Assembly: GCF_033406955.1 (NCBI RefSeq)
Contig: NZ_CP137734.1
Location: 2,914,001-2,978,000 of the forward strand
From: Streptomyces violaceoruber
Lineage (GTDB): Bacteria; Actinomycetota; Actinomycetes; Streptomycetales; Streptomycetaceae
Direction: 5' to 3'
DNA: 64,000 nt
The position numbers and the translations under genes were made by a program. The notes under the pieces were generated by a model that did no database searches, had not been told where the DNA came from, and saw nothing but the letters and a program-made list of their open reading frames with translations. This document shows positions 61,550-64,000 of this stretch, piece after piece; the first letter of the stretch is position 1, and every line of letters begins with the position of its first letter.

Positions 61550-62413
61550 ATGTCGGTGGACGCCGGGACGGACCAGGTCGACGAACCGGGGTGGGAGGTG
61601 GATCCGGACGACGACTGGGCCCTGGCCGTGATCGCCACGGTGGGGCGGCAGCTCCGGCTGCGCCGGGAGGCGGCGGGGATGCGGGCTCCCGACTTCGCGG
61701 TGGCGATCGGGTACGGGGAGGACCTCGTGTACAAGGTCGAGGGCGGCAGGCGGATCCCGCGCCCCGAGTACCTGGACAGGGCGGACGAGGTGCTGACCGC
61801 CGGTGGGCTCGTCGCGGCCATGAAGGAGGACGTGAAGAAGGTCCGGTACCCGAAGAAGGTGCGGGATCTCGCGCAGATGGAGGCGCGGGCGGTGGAGCTC
61901 CAGCTGTACGACCCGGTGAACGTTCACGGACTCCTGCAGACGCCCGACTACGCCCGAGCACTGTTTCGCATGCGACGACCTCGTTACGCGGAGGACGAGA
62001 TCGAGCGGGGCGTGGCTGCGCGTACAGCTCGCAAAGCCGTCTTCGAGCGCGACCCGGCGCCTGAACTCGGTTTCGTGCAGGACGAGTGGACGCTCCGACG
62101 GCGGCTCGGGGGAACGGACGTGGTACGGCGGCAACTGGAACACCTGCTGATGCTCGGGCGACTGCCGAACGTCGAGATCCAGGTGATGCCGATGGACCGC
62201 GAGGAGCACGCCGGGGTGGACGGTGCCATCGAGGTCCTGAAGTTCGAGGACGGCACGGCGGTCGGTCGCTCGCCGGGTGTTGCCAACGGCCGCCCGGTGA
62301 CCGACCTCAGGCAGGTCCGTATCCTCGAACTACGGTATGGCATCATCCGGGCGCAGGCCCTCACCCCGTGTGAGTCGGCCGCCTTCATCGAGCAACTGCT
62401 GGGGGAGACATGA
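61550..62413 (+). CDS. XRE-family regulator with DUF5753
   Basis: This 287-aa protein has an N-terminal XRE helix-turn-helix ([38 protein letters not shown]) and a C-terminal DUF5753 domain ([41 protein letters not shown]). These regulators occur in Streptomyces in pairs with a DUF397 partner (whiJ/abaA-type loci) affecting development and antibiotic production. The ATG has AAGGAGGGG 7 nt upstream. The stop overlaps the DUF397 start by 4 bp. Confidence 0.94.
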   Translation: MSVDAGTDQVDEPGWEVDPDDDWALAVIATVGRQLRLRREAAGMRAPDFAVAIGYGEDLVYKVEGGRRIPRPEYLDRADEVLTAGGLVAAMKEDVKKVRYPKKVRDLAQMEARAVELQLYDPVNVHGLLQTPDYARALFRMRRPRYAEDEIERGVAARTARKAVFERDPAPELGFVQDEWTLRRRLGGTDVVRRQLEHLLMLGRLPNVEIQVMPMDREEHAGVDGAIEVLKFEDGTAVGRSPGVANGRPVTDLRQVRILELRYGIIRAQALTPCESAAFIEQLLGET

Positions 62414-62616
62414 TCCGCACGTCCTCGTCCACAGGACTGGTGTGGTCCAAGAGCAGCTACAGCAGCGGTGGGGAAACGGACTCCTGCGTCGAGGTCGCCC
62501 TCGCCCCCGGCACCGTCCACGTCCGCGACTCGAAGAACCTGCCGGACACCGGCCCCCGGCTCGCGCTGGCGCCGGAGGCCTGGGTCTGCTTCGTGGCCGG
62601 CACGGTCAGAAGTTGA
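62410..62616 (+). CDS. DUF397 protein
   Basis: This 68-aa protein begins LVWSKSSYSSGGETDSCVEV (the DUF397 signature) and ends WVCFVAGTVRS. It is encoded as the partner of the XRE regulator, which it probably binds. The last 11 bp overlap the end of a convergent small gene on the other strand. Confidence 0.95.
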   Translation: MIRTSSSTGLVWSKSSYSSGGETDSCVEVALAPGTVHVRDSKNLPDTGPRLALAPEAWVCFVAGTVRS

Positions 62617-62800
62617 TGTCTCCGATCATCCCCGCGATGTTGGTCGTCAGCTCGCTGATCGTGGGGGCGATCGTCGACGAGGCCAGGTAGAAGCCGAGGA
62701 GCATGCACACCACCGCATGCCCCGCCTTCAAGCCTGACTTCTTGACCAGCAGGAAGACGATGATCGCCAGCAGCACAACCGCCGAAATCGAGAGTGCCAC
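62606..62800 (-). CDS. Small membrane protein (64 aa)
   Basis: This short protein has two membrane helices (SISAVVLLAIIVFLLVKKSG and AVVCMLLGFYLASSTIA) and a soluble end TISELTTNIAGMIGDINF. The GTG start has GGAGGTGA 6-8 nt upstream, a very strong site. Similar proteins occur next to integrative-element genes and DUF397 loci in streptomycetes (recollection). The 3' end overlaps the DUF397 gene, so antisense effects between the two mRNAs are possible. Confidence 0.82.
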   Translation of the reverse strand: MALSISAVVLLAIIVFLLVKKSGLKAGHAVVCMLLGFYLASSTIAPTISELTTNIAGMIGDINF

Positions 62801-62986
62801 GGCGGCTCACCTCCAATGGGCCCAGGGACATGGGGGGTCGGTCGCAGTCGGAGCTCGGAGCAGATAAATCCACGCAGCGGGCACCTGGTTGATACCCACT
62901 ATGCGCTAGTGATCATAACTATCCGTGCGCGCGCATCTCTCGGCGCACGGCCGCACAAGGGGGCGCATGGCCAATATGGTCAAGGC

Positions 62987-64000
62987 ATGACGACCGAGTC
63001 CGACTCCTTCCCCAAACGGCACGCCCGCACCCAGCGGTTCACGCTCGGCGCGCCGCGTTCGTTCACCGTGGCACCCGATGGTTCACGGGTCGCCTTCCTG
63101 CGCTCCGGTACCGGTACGGACCGGGCCAATTCGCTGTGGGTGCTCGATGCCGAGAAGGGCGGGGAGCGCATGGCCGCCGACCCCCGCGCCCTTCTGGGCG
63201 GCGCCCAGGAACGGCTGTCCCCCGAGGAACGGGCCCGGCGCGAGCGCAGCCGCGAGGGCGGCGCCGGGATCGTCGGCTACGCCACCGACTCGTCGGTCGA
63301 GCTGGCCTCTTTCGCCTTGTCAGGGCGGCTCTTCGTGGCCGAGCTGCAGGTCGGCACCGCGCGCGAACTGCCCACCCCCGGGCCGGTGATCGACCCGCGC
63401 CCCTCCCCCGACGGCCGGCACGTCGCCTACGTCGCCCAGGGCGCCCTGCGCGTGGTGGGCGCCGAGGGGGACGGGGACAGGGCCCTGGCCGAGGCGGACG
63501 GCGAGGGCGTCACGTACGGGCTCGCCGAGTTCGTGGCGGCCGAGGAGATGTCGCGCAGCCGGGGCTTCTGGTGGAGCCCGGAGTCGGACCGCCTGCTGGT
63601 CGCCCGCGTGGACGACACGCCGGTCCAGCGCTGGTGGATCTCCGACCCGGCCCATCCCGGGCGTGATCCACAACACGTGCCGTACCCGGCGGCGGGCACC
63701 CCCAACGCGGACGTACGGCTGTTCGTGGTCGGTCTCGACGGGGGGCGCACGGAGGTCCTGTGGGACCGGGCGCGGTATCCGTATCTGGCGCGAGTGCACT
63801 GGTCAGCCGCGGGTGCGCCGCTGCTTCTCGTACAGGCGCGCGACCAGCGCAGCCAGCTGTTCCTGGCGGTGGACACCGAGTCGGGGACGACCCGGATGGT
63901 GCACGCCGACGAAGATCCAATTTGGCTGGAACTCTTCCCCGGGGTGCCCTGCTGGAGCCCCTCGGGCCAACTCGTGCGGATCGCCGACGAGGGCGGTGCG
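62987..64000 (+). CDS. S9-family (dipeptidyl-peptidase IV-like) serine peptidase, N-terminal part
   Basis: 338 codons are visible and the gene runs off the right edge. The protein begins TESDSFPKRHARTQRFTLGA and shows beta-propeller repeats of the DPP-IV/S9 N-terminal domain (FTVAPDGSRVAFLRSG, PRPSPDGRHVAYVAQGALRV, GFWWSPESDRLLVARVD). The catalytic alpha/beta-hydrolase domain would lie beyond the window. The ATG at 62987 has no strong ribosome site; a TATGGT -10 (62975-62980) 6 bp before it suggests a leaderless mRNA. Confidence 0.9.
   Translation, partial: MTTESDSFPKRHARTQRFTLGAPRSFTVAPDGSRVAFLRSGTGTDRANSLWVLDAEKGGERMAADPRALLGGAQERLSPEERARRERSREGGAGIVGYATDSSVELASFALSGRLFVAELQVGTARELPTPGPVIDPRPSPDGRHVAYVAQGALRVVGAEGDGDRALAEADGEGVTYGLAEFVAAEEMSRSRGFWWSPESDRLLVARVDDTPVQRWWISDPAHPGRDPQHVPYPAAGTPNADVRLFVVGLDGGRTEVLWDRARYPYLARVHWSAAGAPLLLVQARDQRSQLFLAVDTESGTTRMVHADEDPIWLELFPGVPCWSPSGQLVRIADEGGA

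Overview
The window is a piece of a Streptomyces-type linear chromosome. The evidence is very high GC with strong third-position GC bias, frequent GTG starts, GGAGG-type ribosome sites, long inverted-repeat terminators without T-tracts, and actinobacterial marker genes (mshB, tatB, DUF3117, DUF3107, DUF3152, XRE/DUF397 pair). No rRNA, tRNA, CRISPR array or complete transposase was seen. About 58 genes are supported, and the only clear mobile trace is one 182-bp MITE-like element.

Left part (1-28700). A possible helicase start lies at the edge, followed by an alkyltransferase-like protein, a large flippase-type membrane protein carrying a kinase-like domain, two tandem TAP-family lipoprotein hydrolases and the sulfur-carrier activating enzyme MoeZ. 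Then comes a four-gene minus-strand cassette (8303-13214): spherulin-4-like protein, NAD-dependent epimerase, membrane protein and PelF-like glycosyltransferase. After it follow a DUF3152 HExxHxxGxxH protein, an alpha/beta hydrolase, a TetR regulator, DUF3107, a ferritin-like MiaE_2 protein and a DEAD-box helicase with a long Ala/Lys/Arg repeat tail. From memory, the order helicase / ATL / moeZ / DUF3152 / TetR / DUF3107 / MiaE_2 / DEAD-box matches the M. tuberculosis Rv3201c-Rv3211 neighbourhood, so the sugar cassette looks like an insertion into an otherwise conserved block. A second hydrolase, an NYN RNase-like protein, a 50-aa protein, MarC, a PHP phosphoesterase, DUF6758 and an MFS exporter with a promoter-embedded palindrome follow.

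Middle part (28700-46200). This runs through a SUFU-domain protein, CorA with a structured leader, an MgtE-N/CBS protein plus DUF1003 protein, Mrp, TatB, an HtrA protease, a ZAS anti-sigma factor, an ECF sigma factor and a divergent O-methyltransferase, then DUF3117, enoyl-CoA hydratase, Tag, a DivIVA-like protein and a FolP2-type DHPS paralogue. This resembles M. tuberculosis Rv1207-Rv1239 (folP2, tagA, DUF3117, O-methyltransferase, sigE-rseA-htrA-tatB, mrp, corA). The ECF gene has a GGAAC / N16 / CGTT promoter expected for an autoregulated envelope-stress sigma factor. It is overlapped with its anti-sigma gene and precedes envelope protease and Tat translocation genes.

Right part (46200-64000). 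LOG-family protein, DapE, a lysozyme-fold secreted protein with a leaderless-type promoter, a small secreted protein with a palindrome on its -10 box, DapC, ferredoxin, a GNAT enzyme, a SirB1-type protein, a four-gene ABC exporter/DesKR-type two-component operon whose genes all overlap by 4 bp, a YoaR-type cell-wall protein, DUF6113-MshB, an XRE/DUF397 regulator pair with a convergent small membrane protein, and the first 338 codons of an S9 peptidase that runs off the end.

The most interesting items are the putative Pel/GAG-like polysaccharide cassette, the MITE sitting exactly on the folP2 stop codon, the structured leader with leader ORF before corA, the autoregulatory ECF promoter, the ~154-bp tandem repeat downstream of tag, non-ATG/GTG starts (CTG, ATT, TTG), and two promoter palindromes.
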